Positions 1-8,415 of a DNA stretch of 64,000 bases are shown here, in pieces (the first letter of the stretch is position 1; each line of letters starts with the position of its first letter). The notes under the pieces are model-generated. The model was given only the letters and a program-made list of their open reading frames with translations, did no database searches and was not told the origin of the DNA. The stretch comes from Pelobacter seleniigenes DSM 18267 (GTDB lineage: Bacteria; Desulfobacterota; Desulfuromonadia; Desulfuromonadales; Geopsychrobacteraceae). Location: NCBI RefSeq assembly GCF_000711225.1, contig NZ_JOMG01000002.1:322501-386500 (forward strand). The letters run 5' to 3'. A program made the translations under genes and the position numbers.

Positions 1-212
1 GTCATGGCGTCGCAGACCGGCGTATCCAGGGACGGGACCACGGCCACGAGGCGAACTTTCCCGGCGTCCGTCGCCAGGGTCACCGGTTGCAGCCCGTTGT
101 CAACCACTTGAAAGTCAGGGGCCCGCTCACCGACCTTAAGTTCCGGGCCGAGCAGGGCAGCCGGGTTTCCTTTAAACTTTACAGCGCCTTCGCGCACTTG
201 ATATTCACTCAT
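1..212 (-). CDS. tpx: Thiol peroxidase, N-terminal part (cut by window edge)
   Basis: This is the first 70 codons of an atypical 2-Cys peroxiredoxin that reduces hydrogen and alkyl peroxides in the cytoplasm or periplasm using thioredoxin. The visible protein begins MSEYQVREGAVKFKGNP and reaches the Tpx motif PSLDTPVCD, whose cysteine is the peroxidatic residue in the family. The remainder, including the resolving cysteine, lies outside the window. The ATG at 212 is preceded on the minus strand by GGAGGCTCCC, a workable ribosome binding site. A good promoter lies just upstream, so the gene is probably transcribed alone from here. The assignment rests on the very conserved first 70 residues and is safe at family level. 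Confidence 0.93.
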   Translation of the reverse strand, partial: MSEYQVREGAVKFKGNPAALLGPELKVGERAPDFQVVDNGLQPVTLATDAGKVRLVAVVPSLDTPVCDAM

Positions 213-259
213 GGGAGCCTCCTGGTTGGTAGAATTTAAAGATGACACAAACAGTCATA

Positions 260-287
260 ATTCTAACGTCTGCGTCGAAACTGTCAA
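260..287 (-). promoter_or_regulatory. Sigma-70 type promoter for tpx
   Basis: Read on the minus strand, TTGACA (282-287) is followed after 16 bases by TAGAAT (260-265). The -35 box is perfect and the -10 box differs at one position. The start of transcription would fall about 40 bases before the tpx ATG. No operator-like dyad is obvious beside it. Confidence 0.6.
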
Positions 288-363
288 CTCAATAATAACA
301 GAATCCTGAGGAATGTTTGTTCGACGCAGAATCGCCCTGCAGTGAGCCCATCCCGAACAGATC

Positions 364-468
364 CTAACAAGTTAATTCTGCAGGATTTTCTGACATCCCC
401 CAAAAAATTATGCCTTTCCAAAGCCAGGTGAAAAGGCCCGCAATCGGGTTAAAGTGTGGATCGGCCAT
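364..468 (-). CDS. Possible small membrane protein, 34 residues
   Basis: A short open frame on the minus strand starts with ATG at 468, preceded by GGAG at nine bases. It encodes MADPHFNPIAGLFTWLWKG followed by a hydrophobic IIFWG stretch and a polar tail ending in TC. The central part could form one short membrane helix. It lies after the terminator hairpin of the universal stress gene, so it would need its own promoter or read-through. I know no family for it. The ribosome binding site and the hydrophobic pattern are the only support, and it may be chance. Confidence 0.2.
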   Translation of the reverse strand: MADPHFNPIAGLFTWLWKGIIFWGMSENPAELTC

Positions 469-501
469 TGCACCACGCTCCATCTTTTTCAGATAAACCG
501 C

Positions 502-534
502 AAAAAAAAGAGCACCTGAAAAATTCAAGTGCTC
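502..534 (-). terminator. Rho-independent terminator after the universal stress gene
   Basis: On the minus strand GAGCACTTGAA pairs with TTCAGGTGCTC (510-534, one mismatch) and is followed by eight T residues. It lies 64 bases after the stop of the universal stress protein gene and closes the first TRAP locus. The plus-strand side also carries an A/T-rich tail, so it may work weakly in both directions. Confidence 0.8.
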
Positions 535-597
535 TGAAAAAAACATTGCTCCCGCACCGGCCCACCCGGGCGGTGAAATCAACTCTCGCCGGTCTGG

Positions 598-1092
598 TCA
601 GGAGCCGACATTGGGGGGAACAATGACCACGGTCCGGTGGGTTTTGCGCAGGACTTTCTCTGCGACACTCCCCAGGAAGGCATAGTGCAGCCGCCCCTTG
701 CTATGACTGCCCAAAACGATCATATCGACTTCAAGCCGATCAGCCACGCTCAAAATCATCGATACCGGTTCACCATGGTGCACTTCGATCTGCGGAGGAT
801 GGACCACTTCCTCTGCCATCAGCTCAGTCTCCTGCTGGATGATCTGCTGCAGCTGCTCCCTGGTCTGACCGGCAAGCTCAGCCTCATTCTCCTTATTGAG
901 TTTGGCCAGCTTGTCCGCGCCCATGGAAAGCGCGACATAATTCAGCACCGCGGCATCGACAGTCGGCATGACATGCAGCACATACACCTGAGCATGGAAT
1001 TTACAAGCTAGCTCCAGTGCATAACGGATCACCCGTGAAGATTCCTTGCTCAAATCCTTCGCAACCAGAATTTTTTTGATTTGAATACTCAT
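598..1092 (-). CDS. Universal stress protein UspA family, TRAP-associated
   Basis: This is a single-domain Usp protein of 164 residues. It starts with a beta strand (IKKILVAKDLS) and ends with the nucleotide-binding pattern VLGSHSKGRL followed by GSVAEKVLRKTHRTVVIVP, which matches the GxxGxnxxxxxGS(V/T) signature of ATP-binding Usp proteins. An in-frame upstream ATG exists at 1113, but ATG 1092 has AAGGAGG at the right distance and gives the usual family start, so I chose it. The gene is last in the TRAP locus, about 100 bases after the permease gene. Usp proteins encoded next to TRAP transporters are known (TeaD beside TeaABC in Halomonas), where they modulate transport. A similar role here is inference. 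Confidence 0.88.
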   Translation of the reverse strand: MSIQIKKILVAKDLSKESSRVIRYALELACKFHAQVYVLHVMPTVDAAVLNYVALSMGADKLAKLNKENEAELAGQTREQLQQIIQQETELMAEEVVHPPQIEVHHGEPVSMILSVADRLEVDMIVLGSHSKGRLHYAFLGSVAEKVLRKTHRTVVIVPPNVGS

Positions 1093-1126
1093 GACGGCCT
1101 CCTTGGTTCTCATCTGATTCCTGGAA

Positions 1127-1169
1127 CCACCTGTTTCTCTCTAGAATATCAGCTGAACGAAACAGGTGG
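1127..1169. other. Inverted repeat between TRAP permease and Usp genes
   Basis: CCACCTGTTTC (1127-1137) is an exact inverted copy of GAAACAGGTGG (1159-1169), separated by 21 bases. It has no T tract on the minus strand, so it is not a classical terminator. It could be an mRNA hairpin protecting or separating the permease and usp segments, or a binding site. Only the repeat itself is observed. Confidence 0.5.
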
Positions 1170-1188
1170 TCTGCTGCCCGTAAATAAT

Positions 1189-3774
1189 TCAGGCAGAAAC
1201 AGGGACGGACTGTTGTTTTTTTCTTCTCCGGGACTGAATAAACCAGAGCAGGCCGTAGAGCATTGCGGTCGGAATATAGACCATCTCTTTCGGCGGACGG
1301 TGTGTTGCGACCTGGATGTTCAAAACCTCCTGGTCGAAATCGACCCCGGCTTTTTCAGCGGGACTGGAAAACACCACATTATCGATAAAGACCCGGCCAT
1401 CTTCTTCGCGGGTTTCAAAACCGATCTCTGCCAGGCGTTCCGCACCGGTGGGCTCGTCTCCGACAGTCAACATGATGACCTTGGTGAATTCCTTGCCGTT
1501 CATCTTTTCGCCCTTAAGGGTCAGACGCAGCGGCGAGCCGGGATCTTCATCAGCCACCCAGCTCTCAAGCTGGGCCGGGGGCTCTTCAACCAAAGGCGGA
1601 TAAATTTCATCCCAGACAATGCCGGGCCGGAACAGCAACAGGGCGATCAGCAGCAAAGCAGCGGTCTCCCAGAGCCGACACTTGACCAGGAAATACCCCT
1701 GGGTTCCTGCGGCAAAGGCGAGCATGGCGAAAATTGCCGCGACAATGGTCACCAGCAGGTGGTACCAGTGATCGATGCCGATCATCAGCAACTGGGTGTT
1801 GAAGATAAACATGAAGGGCAAAATCGCCGTCCGGATGTCGTACATAAACCCCTGGATGCCGGTCTTGATCGGATCGCCGCCGGAGATTCCGGCTGCCGCA
1901 AACGCCGCCAGGCCGACCGGCGGGGTATCGTCGGCCAGAATCCCGAAGTAGAACACGAACAGGTGCACGGCAATCAGCGGTACGATCAACCCGTTCTGAG
2001 CACCGAGATCGACAATGACCGGAGCCATCAGGGTTGAGACCACGATGTAGTTGGCGGTGGTCGGCAACCCCATCCCGAGCAGCAGGCTGATCACCGCAGT
2101 AAAGAGCAGGATCAGCATCAGGTTACCGCCGGAAATGAATTCGACAAACTCGGTCATGACCAGGCCGATGCCGGTCAAGGTGACGGTTCCAACCACGATG
2201 CCGGCGGCGGCCGTAGCGACCCCGATACCGATCATATTGCGCGCGCCGGCAACCATCCCTTGGATCAAATCGACACAACCCGTCTTGAAGGAGAATTCTT
2301 CGCCGCTCATTTTGCGCAACACCCCTTTTAAAGGGCGCTGAGTGAGAAGTATAAAAATCATCAGCACCGTCGCCCAGTAAGCGGACAGCGCCGGCGACAG
2401 CCGTTCAACGGTCAGACACCACATCAGCACCACCACCGGCAACAGGAAATAATAACCGGCCTGCGCCGTGGGTCCCAGCGGCGGCAATTCGTTGATTTCG
2501 GTGGTCAGCTCCAGTTCCGGAACCCGGCAGGCCACCCAGAGCAGGAAGAGGTAAGCCACCACCAGCAACACCGAGACAATATAGATAGTCGCCGAACCGG
2601 CCACCCCTTTGATCCAGCCCAGTCCGAAGTAAGTCACGCCGCCGATGATGATCAGGGTCAGGATGGTCAGGACAAAAGAAAGAATCCGCTGGGAGATAGT
2701 CTTGGTAATGACCTTCTCCATTCCCTCCAGACCCATTTTACAGGCTTCGAGGTGAACGATGTAAACCAGAGCAATGTAGGAGATAATAGCCGGCAGGAAG
2801 GCATGCTTGATGACGTCGATATAACTGATCCCAACATACTCGACCATCAGGAAGGCGGCGGCTCCCATAACCGGCGGCATCAGCTGCCCGTTGGTGGAAC
2901 AGGCAACCTCGATGGCACCGGCCTTTTCGGCCTTAAACCCGACCTTCTTCATCAATGGGATGGTAAAGGTGCCGGTGGTCACCACGTTGGCAATGGACGA
3001 ACCGGACACCAATCCGGTCAAACCGGAAGAAACGACGGCAGCCTTGGCCGGGCCGCCTCTCAGGTGACCGAGCGCTGCAAAGGCGGTGCGGATAAAATAA
3101 TTGCCGGCGCCGGCGGCTTCAAGGAGCGCACCAAACAGGACGAACATGAACACCATGCCGGAGGACACCCCCAGCGCAACCCCGAAAACCCCTTCGGTGC
3201 CGAGCCAGTAATGGGACATTCCCTTAGCCAGGCTGGCCCCTTTGTGGGAAATGACATCGGGCATGTACTGGCCGCCGAAGGTATAGAGGATAAAGATCGT
3301 GGCGACCACCATAAGTGGCGGCCCCAAGGCTCGGCGGGTCGACTCCAGCAACAGGATCAGACCGCAGACCGCCACCACCAGGTCCAAGGTGGTCGGGTTA
3401 CCGGGGCGATCCGCCAGCGCAGAATAAAAGATGAACAGGTAGGCCGAACAAAAAGCGCCGATCAACCCGAGCACCCAATCCTGCACCGGAATATATTTGG
3501 TCGGAGACCGCTTGAAGGTAGGAAAAGCGGTGAAAGAAAGAAAAATCGCAAAAGCCAGGTGAATCGCCCGCGCCTCGGTATCATTGAGGACAAACACATT
3601 GAGCAAAAACGGTAAGGGTGAAGCATACCAGAGCTGGAACAGTGTCCAGGCCAGAGGCACGTAAAAGAGCACTTTCTTGGGAATGGCTCCGCTTGGATTA
3701 CGTGCACCAGACTCCGCTTCCACAATCGCCTCGGGGTTTTCTACAGTGATTTTGGTTTCTTTCTCTTTGGCCAT
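1189..3774 (-). CDS. TRAP transporter permease, fused 4TM/12TM (TAXI type), with C-terminal extension
   Basis: This 861-residue inner-membrane protein combines the small (DctQ-like) and large (DctM-like) TRAP permease parts in one chain, the usual arrangement for TAXI-TRAP systems. It uses ion gradients to import a substrate delivered by the binding protein encoded upstream. Residues about 30-180 hold the small-subunit helices. From about 190 the DctM part begins, with the family signatures GLVSGSSIANVVTTGTFTIP, MLLGMGLPTTANYIVVSTLM-like and FGILADDTPPVGLAAFAAAG. The last 150 or so residues, after further helices, form a soluble domain resembling the DUF3394 tail found in many fused TRAP permeases. 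ATG 3774 has AAGGA upstream. The gene follows the TAXI binding-protein gene after a hairpin. Confidence 0.93.
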   Translation of the reverse strand: MAKEKETKITVENPEAIVEAESGARNPSGAIPKKVLFYVPLAWTLFQLWYASPLPFLLNVFVLNDTEARAIHLAFAIFLSFTAFPTFKRSPTKYIPVQDWVLGLIGAFCSAYLFIFYSALADRPGNPTTLDLVVAVCGLILLLESTRRALGPPLMVVATIFILYTFGGQYMPDVISHKGASLAKGMSHYWLGTEGVFGVALGVSSGMVFMFVLFGALLEAAGAGNYFIRTAFAALGHLRGGPAKAAVVSSGLTGLVSGSSIANVVTTGTFTIPLMKKVGFKAEKAGAIEVACSTNGQLMPPVMGAAAFLMVEYVGISYIDVIKHAFLPAIISYIALVYIVHLEACKMGLEGMEKVITKTISQRILSFVLTILTLIIIGGVTYFGLGWIKGVAGSATIYIVSVLLVVAYLFLLWVACRVPELELTTEINELPPLGPTAQAGYYFLLPVVVLMWCLTVERLSPALSAYWATVLMIFILLTQRPLKGVLRKMSGEEFSFKTGCVDLIQGMVAGARNMIGIGVATAAAGIVVGTVTLTGIGLVMTEFVEFISGGNLMLILLFTAVISLLLGMGLPTTANYIVVSTLMAPVIVDLGAQNGLIVPLIAVHLFVFYFGILADDTPPVGLAAFAAAGISGGDPIKTGIQGFMYDIRTAILPFMFIFNTQLLMIGIDHWYHLLVTIVAAIFAMLAFAAGTQGYFLVKCRLWETAALLLIALLLFRPGIVWDEIYPPLVEEPPAQLESWVADEDPGSPLRLTLKGEKMNGKEFTKVIMLTVGDEPTGAERLAEIGFETREEDGRVFIDNVVFSSPAEKAGVDFDQEVLNIQVATHRPPKEMVYIPTAMLYGLLWFIQSRRRKKQQSVPVSA

Positions 3775-3882
3775 AACAATGAATCCTTCACGAATATGAA
3801 TGCAGGGGTTCCAGTCCGATTGGTCAGTTCACCTCGTCAGCCAACATATTCAGGTGCGTATATTCTCACGACATTCCAGCAG

Positions 3883-3916
3883 AAAAAAAATGCACCGCGC
3901 CCGCGGTGCATTTTTT
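3883..3916 (-). terminator. Terminator-like hairpin between TAXI binding protein and permease
   Basis: TGCACCGC-GCCC-GCGGTGCA (3891-3910) is a perfect eight-base-pair stem with a four-base loop, followed on the minus strand by eight T residues (3883-3890). It lies 18 bases after the binding-protein stop and about 110 bases before the permease start. As the permease clearly belongs to the same system, it most likely acts as a partial terminator or 3'-end stabiliser that makes more binding protein than permease. Confidence 0.75.
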
Positions 3917-3934
3917 AATCAGACAAACATGATG

Positions 3935-4909
3935 TTACATCAATCCGGCTTCTTTATAGTACTTGACGGCACCGGCATGCAGCGGAGCGGACAGGCCGTC
4001 CTTGATCATCTCTTCTTTTTTCAGATTCTCAAAAGCCGGATGCAGTTTTTTGAAATCATCAAAGTTTTCAAAGACCGCTTTGACGACATTGTAGATGACA
4101 TCTTCCGGGACCTTGGCAGAGGTCACGAAGGTGGCGCCGACACCGAAGGTTTTGGTGTCTTCATCAGTTCCACGGTACATCCCGCCGGGGATGGTGGCAT
4201 AGCGGTAGTAGGCATTTTCTTTGACCAGCTTGTCGATCGCCGGACCGGTCACATTGACCAGAACCGAGTCACAAGAGGTGGTGGCTTCCTTGATGGAACC
4301 GCTCGGGTGGCCAACAGTGAAGATCATGGCGTCGATTTTATTGTCGCACAGCGCAGCGGACTGCTCGGCGGATTTCAGCTCGGAAGCCAGCTTGAAGTCA
4401 TCATTGGTCCAGCCCAGGGCTTTCATGACCACTTCCATGGTGCCGCGCTGGCCGGAACCGGGGTTACCGATGTTGACGCGCTTGCCTTTGAGATCCTGGA
4501 AATTCTTGATGCCGGAATCGGCACGAGCGACCACGGTAAAGGGCTCGGGGTGAATCGAAAAAACGGCGCGGAGGTCTTTATTGGCGCCGGCATCGGCAAA
4601 TTTACTGGTGCCATGATAGGCATGATACTGCCAGTCGGATTGGGCCACGCCCATATCCAGCTCACCGTTGGCGATGGCGTTCAGGTTATAAACCGAGCCG
4701 CCGGTACTTTCAACAGAGCAGCGAATACCATGTTCTTTTCTGGTCTTGTTGACCAGCCGACAGATGGCACCACCGGTCGGGTAGTAAACGCCCGTCACAC
4801 CACCGGTACCAATCGTTACGAACTGGTTCTCTGCTTCAGCCTGACTCACGGGAACGAAACTGGCCGCAACAGCAAACGCCAACAAAAGCATGAAAAACTT
4901 TTTCATCAA
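3935..4909 (-). CDS. TAXI family TRAP transporter solute-binding protein
   Basis: This is a periplasmic binding protein of 324 residues. A signal peptide occupies residues 1-26 (hydrophobic [15 protein letters not shown], then QAEA). The mature part starts with [22 protein letters not shown], the pattern that defines the TAXI (TRAP-associated extracytoplasmic immunogenic) family, and continues with [24 protein letters not shown] proteins hand ligands to fused TRAP permeases; reported ligands include glutamate and other carboxylates, but the ligand cannot be read here. ATG 4909 is preceded by GAGGAG. It is the first structural gene after a predicted sigma-54 promoter and a divergent-free 350-base regulatory region downstream of the response-regulator gene. 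Confidence 0.93.
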   Translation of the reverse strand: MMKKFFMLLLAFAVAASFVPVSQAEAENQFVTIGTGGVTGVYYPTGGAICRLVNKTRKEHGIRCSVESTGGSVYNLNAIANGELDMGVAQSDWQYHAYHGTSKFADAGANKDLRAVFSIHPEPFTVVARADSGIKNFQDLKGKRVNIGNPGSGQRGTMEVVMKALGWTNDDFKLASELKSAEQSAALCDNKIDAMIFTVGHPSGSIKEATTSCDSVLVNVTGPAIDKLVKENAYYRYATIPGGMYRGTDEDTKTFGVGATFVTSAKVPEDVIYNVVKAVFENFDDFKKLHPAFENLKKEEMIKDGLSAPLHAGAVKYYKEAGLM

Positions 4910-5002
4910 TACTCCTCCTCTGAAGTCATTGTGTTTTGTCTCCCCTTTGGCAAGGCAGACCCGATCATAAACTCATCAATTTTAACGTAGTTATTACCTA
5001 AA

Positions 5003-5017
5003 GCAAGTTCGATACCA
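5003..5017 (-). promoter_or_regulatory. Sigma-54 (-24/-12) promoter for the TAXI-TRAP genes
   Basis: On the minus strand the sequence TGGTAT-CGAAC-TTGC, continued by TTT, fits the consensus TGGCAC-N5-TTGCW with the invariant GG and GC exactly ten bases apart. It lies about 95 bases before the TAXI gene start. The adjacent regulator is an NtrC-family sigma-54 activator with a GAFTGA motif, which makes this element functionally sensible. Two positions of the -24 box deviate from consensus. Confidence 0.6.
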
Positions 5018-5150
5018 GAACTCATTAAATTGGCAACTATCTGAAATAGAGAGGAAAAGTTAAAAACAGTCGGGGAAGGCACCACGGCAAACCGTATAAC
5101 CAAATTCAGTCCGGCGCCATGAAAGTCAATTTTTCCAATAGAAAACAAAA

Positions 5151-5195
5151 GGTTACGCACCCATAACCAAAGAAATAATTATAACCCTGGTTATA
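5151..5195. promoter_or_regulatory. Two dyad sites, probable activator-binding sequences for the TAXI-TRAP regulator
   Basis: GGTTA-N8-TAACC (5151-5168) and the near-perfect palindrome TATAACCCTGGTTATA (5180-5195) share the half-site GGTTA/TAACC. They stand roughly 135-190 bases upstream of the predicted sigma-54 promoter, the normal position for enhancer sites. Another TAACC half-site lies near 5097-5101. Binding by the regulator encoded at 5256-6671 is inference. Confidence 0.5.
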
Positions 5196-5255
5196 GGTGT
5201 TTGACGGGCTGGCGAATAAGCTGACTTCGCCCCTGCTGTCTTTTTCAACGTCCTG

Positions 5256-6671
5256 CTAATGGCGATCCTGGCGCAGGCGCTTACTGAGAGCGGGCTGGGA
5301 AATGCCGAGTAGTCGGGCGGCAATGGTCTGGTTACCGGCGGAACGCTGCATGGCTTCGTCAACCAGCAATTGCCCGGCCTGTTGCAGGGAGGGCAGTTCA
5401 TCCAGAGTAACAAACGGATTCCTCGGGTCTGAGTCTTTGGTCAGGGCCGGTAGCTCATGATGCTGGCCGATACGGTCCAGAAAACTCTTCATGGAGAGGG
5501 TTTTGGCATTGTGAATGCTGACGGCGTCGTAAACCATAGCCTCCAACTCGCGGACATTGCCCGGAAAGTTGTAGGTCGACAGCAATACAGCCAACTCTTT
5601 GGGCGGGGTCGGTTTCTTTTTACCGAGCTTCGCGGCCGCCCGGCCCAGAAAATGGTCGAGCAGCAACGGCAGATCATCCTTGCGCTCACGCAGCGGCGGT
5701 AGATGTACATGATGGGAAATCAGCCGGTAATAGAGATCCCGCCGAAACTCACCGGCAGCCATTTTGGCTTCGAGATCGGCATGGGTGGCGACAATCACCC
5801 GGGCCGTCATCTGCTTGGGCAAGTCGCTGCCGAGGGGATAATATTCACCGTCCTGCAGCAGCCGCAACAGCTTGACCTGGGAGGCAAAGCTGAGATCGCC
5901 GATTTCATCGAGAAACAGGGTCCCTTCCGCGGCCTGTTCGATCATCCCCTTGCGCGCCCCTTCCGCGCCGGTAAAGGCTCCGCGTACATGGCCGAACAGG
6001 GTATCGGCAAAAACGTTGTCATCCAGGCCGGCCACATTGACCGACACCAGCGTACCGCCATTGCAGCCCAGATCATGCACGGCCCGGGCAATCAGTTCTT
6101 TGCCGACACCGCTCTCACCGGTAATCAGAATCGGCTGGGAACTGGGTGCCACCGCTTCCAGGTATTGAAAGCAGGCGCGCATGGCCGGATTATCGGTCAC
6201 AATCGGGGAAAAAGCTTCCGGCGAGTCGAGCTGATTGGCAAAAAAGCGCCGCCGCATGGCCTGGTTTTCCTGTTCCAGTTCAACCATGCGAATCGCCCGC
6301 CTGACCCCGTCCACCAGGCGTTCTTCATCAACGGTTTTGACAAAATAATCGAAGGCTCCCAGGCGCATGCAGTTCACCGCGGTCTCGAGCTGATTCATGC
6401 CGCTGAGAATGATCACCCGAACCTGCGGATGTTCAGTCACGATCTGTTCCAGCAGTTCTTCCCCGGAGCGATACGGCATGGTCAGATCAAGCAACACCAG
6501 GCCGATATCATGGTCTTCCAGCATACTCATGACCTGCCGGCTGTCATGGCACTGTTGCAGGTTGGTGATGCCGCCGGGGCCCTCAAGGGTCATGCTCAGG
6601 CTGCGCAGCCAGGGCAGTTCGTCATCGACCAGCAGAACACCGAAGGCCGGGTAGAGTTTTTTATCCATCAT
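5256..6671 (-). CDS. Sigma-54-dependent response regulator (NtrC/DctD type)
   Basis: This 471-residue regulator has three domains. The receiver domain (about 12-125) has the acidic pair at 16-17 and the phosphorylatable aspartate at 62 (LLDLTMP). The AAA+ domain (about 155-375) has the Walker A GESGVGKE at 185-192, the sigma-54 contact loop GAFTGA at 231-236 and Walker B LFLDEIGDL. The C-terminal Fis-type helix-turn-helix ends with SAGNQTIAARLLGISQPALS. It should activate sigma-54 promoters when phosphorylated by the kinase encoded just upstream; the genes overlap by 11 bases. Two ATG codons are adjacent at 6671 and 6668, with GAGGAGA before them. Target: most simply the TAXI-TRAP promoter about 240 bases downstream. 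The AAA+ domain is strikingly similar to that of the regulator at 58938-60380. Confidence 0.93.
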   Translation of the reverse strand: MMDKKLYPAFGVLLVDDELPWLRSLSMTLEGPGGITNLQQCHDSRQVMSMLEDHDIGLVLLDLTMPYRSGEELLEQIVTEHPQVRVIILSGMNQLETAVNCMRLGAFDYFVKTVDEERLVDGVRRAIRMVELEQENQAMRRRFFANQLDSPEAFSPIVTDNPAMRACFQYLEAVAPSSQPILITGESGVGKELIARAVHDLGCNGGTLVSVNVAGLDDNVFADTLFGHVRGAFTGAEGARKGMIEQAAEGTLFLDEIGDLSFASQVKLLRLLQDGEYYPLGSDLPKQMTARVIVATHADLEAKMAAGEFRRDLYYRLISHHVHLPPLRERKDDLPLLLDHFLGRAAAKLGKKKPTPPKELAVLLSTYNFPGNVRELEAMVYDAVSIHNAKTLSMKSFLDRIGQHHELPALTKDSDPRNPFVTLDELPSLQQAGQLLVDEAMQRSAGNQTIAARLLGISQPALSKRLRQDRH

Positions 6672-8415
6672 TCTCCTCTTCCCTGTAAATCGGCAGCAGA
6701 ACCCTCACCCGTAACCCCTCTCCGGGTTGGGAAACAAATTCCATCCGCCCCTGGTGATCCTTGATTATCCCATCCGAGACCGACAGACCCAGGCCGGTTC
6801 CGCCGCTTTCCCGCTTGGTGGTAAAGAACGGATCGGTCATCCGTTCCAGGGTGTCCGCATCGATCCCGCACCCCTCGTCACGAACTTCCAGAGCAACCAT
6901 ACCAGCCTGTTTGAGAGCATAGGTTCGCAGCACGATCGCCTGTTCCTTGGAGGTTAACGCCTGACAGGCGTTGAGCACCAGGTTGACAATCACCTGTTCG
7001 ATACGATGACCGTTACCCCGGAAATGGGGTAAGGAGACGCCGTAATCCACCTTGAAATGATTGGTAGCCTTGCGCAGAGCGTTGTCCATCAGGCGCAGGG
7101 CGGAACGGGTGACATCGTTCAGATCGACTTTATCATCCAGGCCGGAATCATTGCGCCGGGCAAAATCCTTGAGATCCTCGACAATCCGCTTGATCCGGTT
7201 GGAACTGTCGAGCATTTCATGGAGCATATTGGGGATCTCTTCCTTCATCCGCGAGTAGGGAAACCAGCCGAGCTTGAACTCGCCGTGCTGCTCCTGATAG
7301 GAATCCAGAATCGGTTCCATATCCCGATAGGCTTTGTTCAACTGGGGCAGGCTCAACTGAATCAACCCGTTCGGATTGTTGATCTCATGGGCGACCCCGG
7401 CGACCAGAATCCCCAGCGAAGTCATCTTATCGGCATGGAGCAGCTGTTTCTGCCGCACCTGCAGTTCCTCGGCGGCGCGCTTGCGTTCGGCAACCTCGCG
7501 TTCCAGCTCCTCGGTGCGCAAAGCCACCTGCTTCTGGAGCGTGCGGGACCAGAGCACAAACACCGTCAACACCAGCAACAACGGGCCGAAGATGACCGCA
7601 CCGTAACGAATGATACTGCTCCAGGGGATCTGCTCCGGCTGGAGCACGCCGAGCCATTTTTCCCGGATGCGCCGATACTCCCCCGACTTTTTCAGTAACG
7701 CCAGCCCCTCATTGAAGCGGGCCAGCTTTTCCTGATTACCTTTTTTAACGGCAAAGCCGTAATCCTGGGCCACCAAGGGGCGGGCAATGGGAAAGATGTT
7801 ATCCAGCTTCAGCTCGCTGATGATATATTCTCCGGGCAATTTTGCCACCAGGGCACAATCATGATGCCCGGTTGCCAGCAGTTTCAGGGCATCGGCCAGA
7901 GTCTGGACCATGAACAGGTTGGCCGGAATCTCATTATCGATCATGAAGTCGTGCATCACGCTCCCTTTCATGACGATCACTTCCTTGCCGGTCAGGTCCT
8001 TGACATTGCGGATGGTGACATTGCCTTTTCTGACCCAGATCGACTGGTGAACCCGGGCATGAGGGATGGAAAAATCGACTTCGTCCTGACGGCCGGCGGT
8101 ATGCGCCATCCCCATCAGCAGATCAACCTCTCCGTTCTCCAGCGCCTTGCGCATCTCCGACCAGGAGCCGAGCTGGATATTGATCTCCATCCCCATGACC
8201 CGGGCGATGGCCTGGCTTAATTCAACGTTATAGCCGGTCGGCAAACCATCCGCATCCAGATATTCATAAGGGGGATAATTGTAGTCGCCACCAAGCCGGA
8301 CCGGTCGGTCCGCGTTCCCCGGTTCTTCTTCTGCCAGGGCCGCCGCGCACCAGCATCCCAGCAACAGAATCAACAGCAGGCAGGCGGCCGGAAACCTTGC
8401 CCTAAAACCTTGCAT
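6661..8415 (-). CDS. Sensor histidine kinase with periplasmic SBP_bac_3 input domain
   Basis: The protein has a signal peptide or signal anchor, then a bacterial solute-binding family 3 domain in the periplasm (from RLGGDYNYPPYEYLDADG to about 255 residues in), a single membrane segment (AVIFGPLLLVLTVFVLW), a coiled coil, and a kinase core. The H-box is LVAGVAHEINNPNG and the ATPase part has DEGCGID and GGTGLGLSV. SBP_bac_3 sensors bind amino acids or small carboxylates directly, as in BvgS-like kinases. The kinase should phosphorylate the overlapping downstream regulator. The reading frame extends to a GTG at 8448, but ATG 8415 starts right before the hydrophobic signal segment; neither has a strong ribosome binding site, so the start is uncertain. 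The gene overlaps the end of asnS by 14 bases, suggesting co-transcription. Confidence 0.9.
   Translation of the reverse strand: MQGFRARFPAACLLLILLLGCWCAAALAEEEPGNADRPVRLGGDYNYPPYEYLDADGLPTGYNVELSQAIARVMGMEINIQLGSWSEMRKALENGEVDLLMGMAHTAGRQDEVDFSIPHARVHQSIWVRKGNVTIRNVKDLTGKEVIVMKGSVMHDFMIDNEIPANLFMVQTLADALKLLATGHHDCALVAKLPGEYIISELKLDNIFPIARPLVAQDYGFAVKKGNQEKLARFNEGLALLKKSGEYRRIREKWLGVLQPEQIPWSSIIRYGAVIFGPLLLVLTVFVLWSRTLQKQVALRTEELEREVAERKRAAEELQVRQKQLLHADKMTSLGILVAGVAHEINNPNGLIQLSLPQLNKAYRDMEPILDSYQEQHGEFKLGWFPYSRMKEEIPNMLHEMLDSSNRIKRIVEDLKDFARRNDSGLDDKVDLNDVTRSALRLMDNALRKATNHFKVDYGVSLPHFRGNGHRIEQVIVNLVLNACQALTSKEQAIVLRTYALKQAGMVALEVRDEGCGIDADTLERMTDPFFTTKRESGGTGLGLSVSDGIIKDHQGRMEFVSQPGEGLRVRVLLPIYREEENDG

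Noticed and set aside
1081-2037. Long plus-strand open frame opposite the TRAP permease and Usp genes
   Set aside because: It is antisense to well-supported genes, has no recognisable domain and shows the biased composition expected from a shadow frame.
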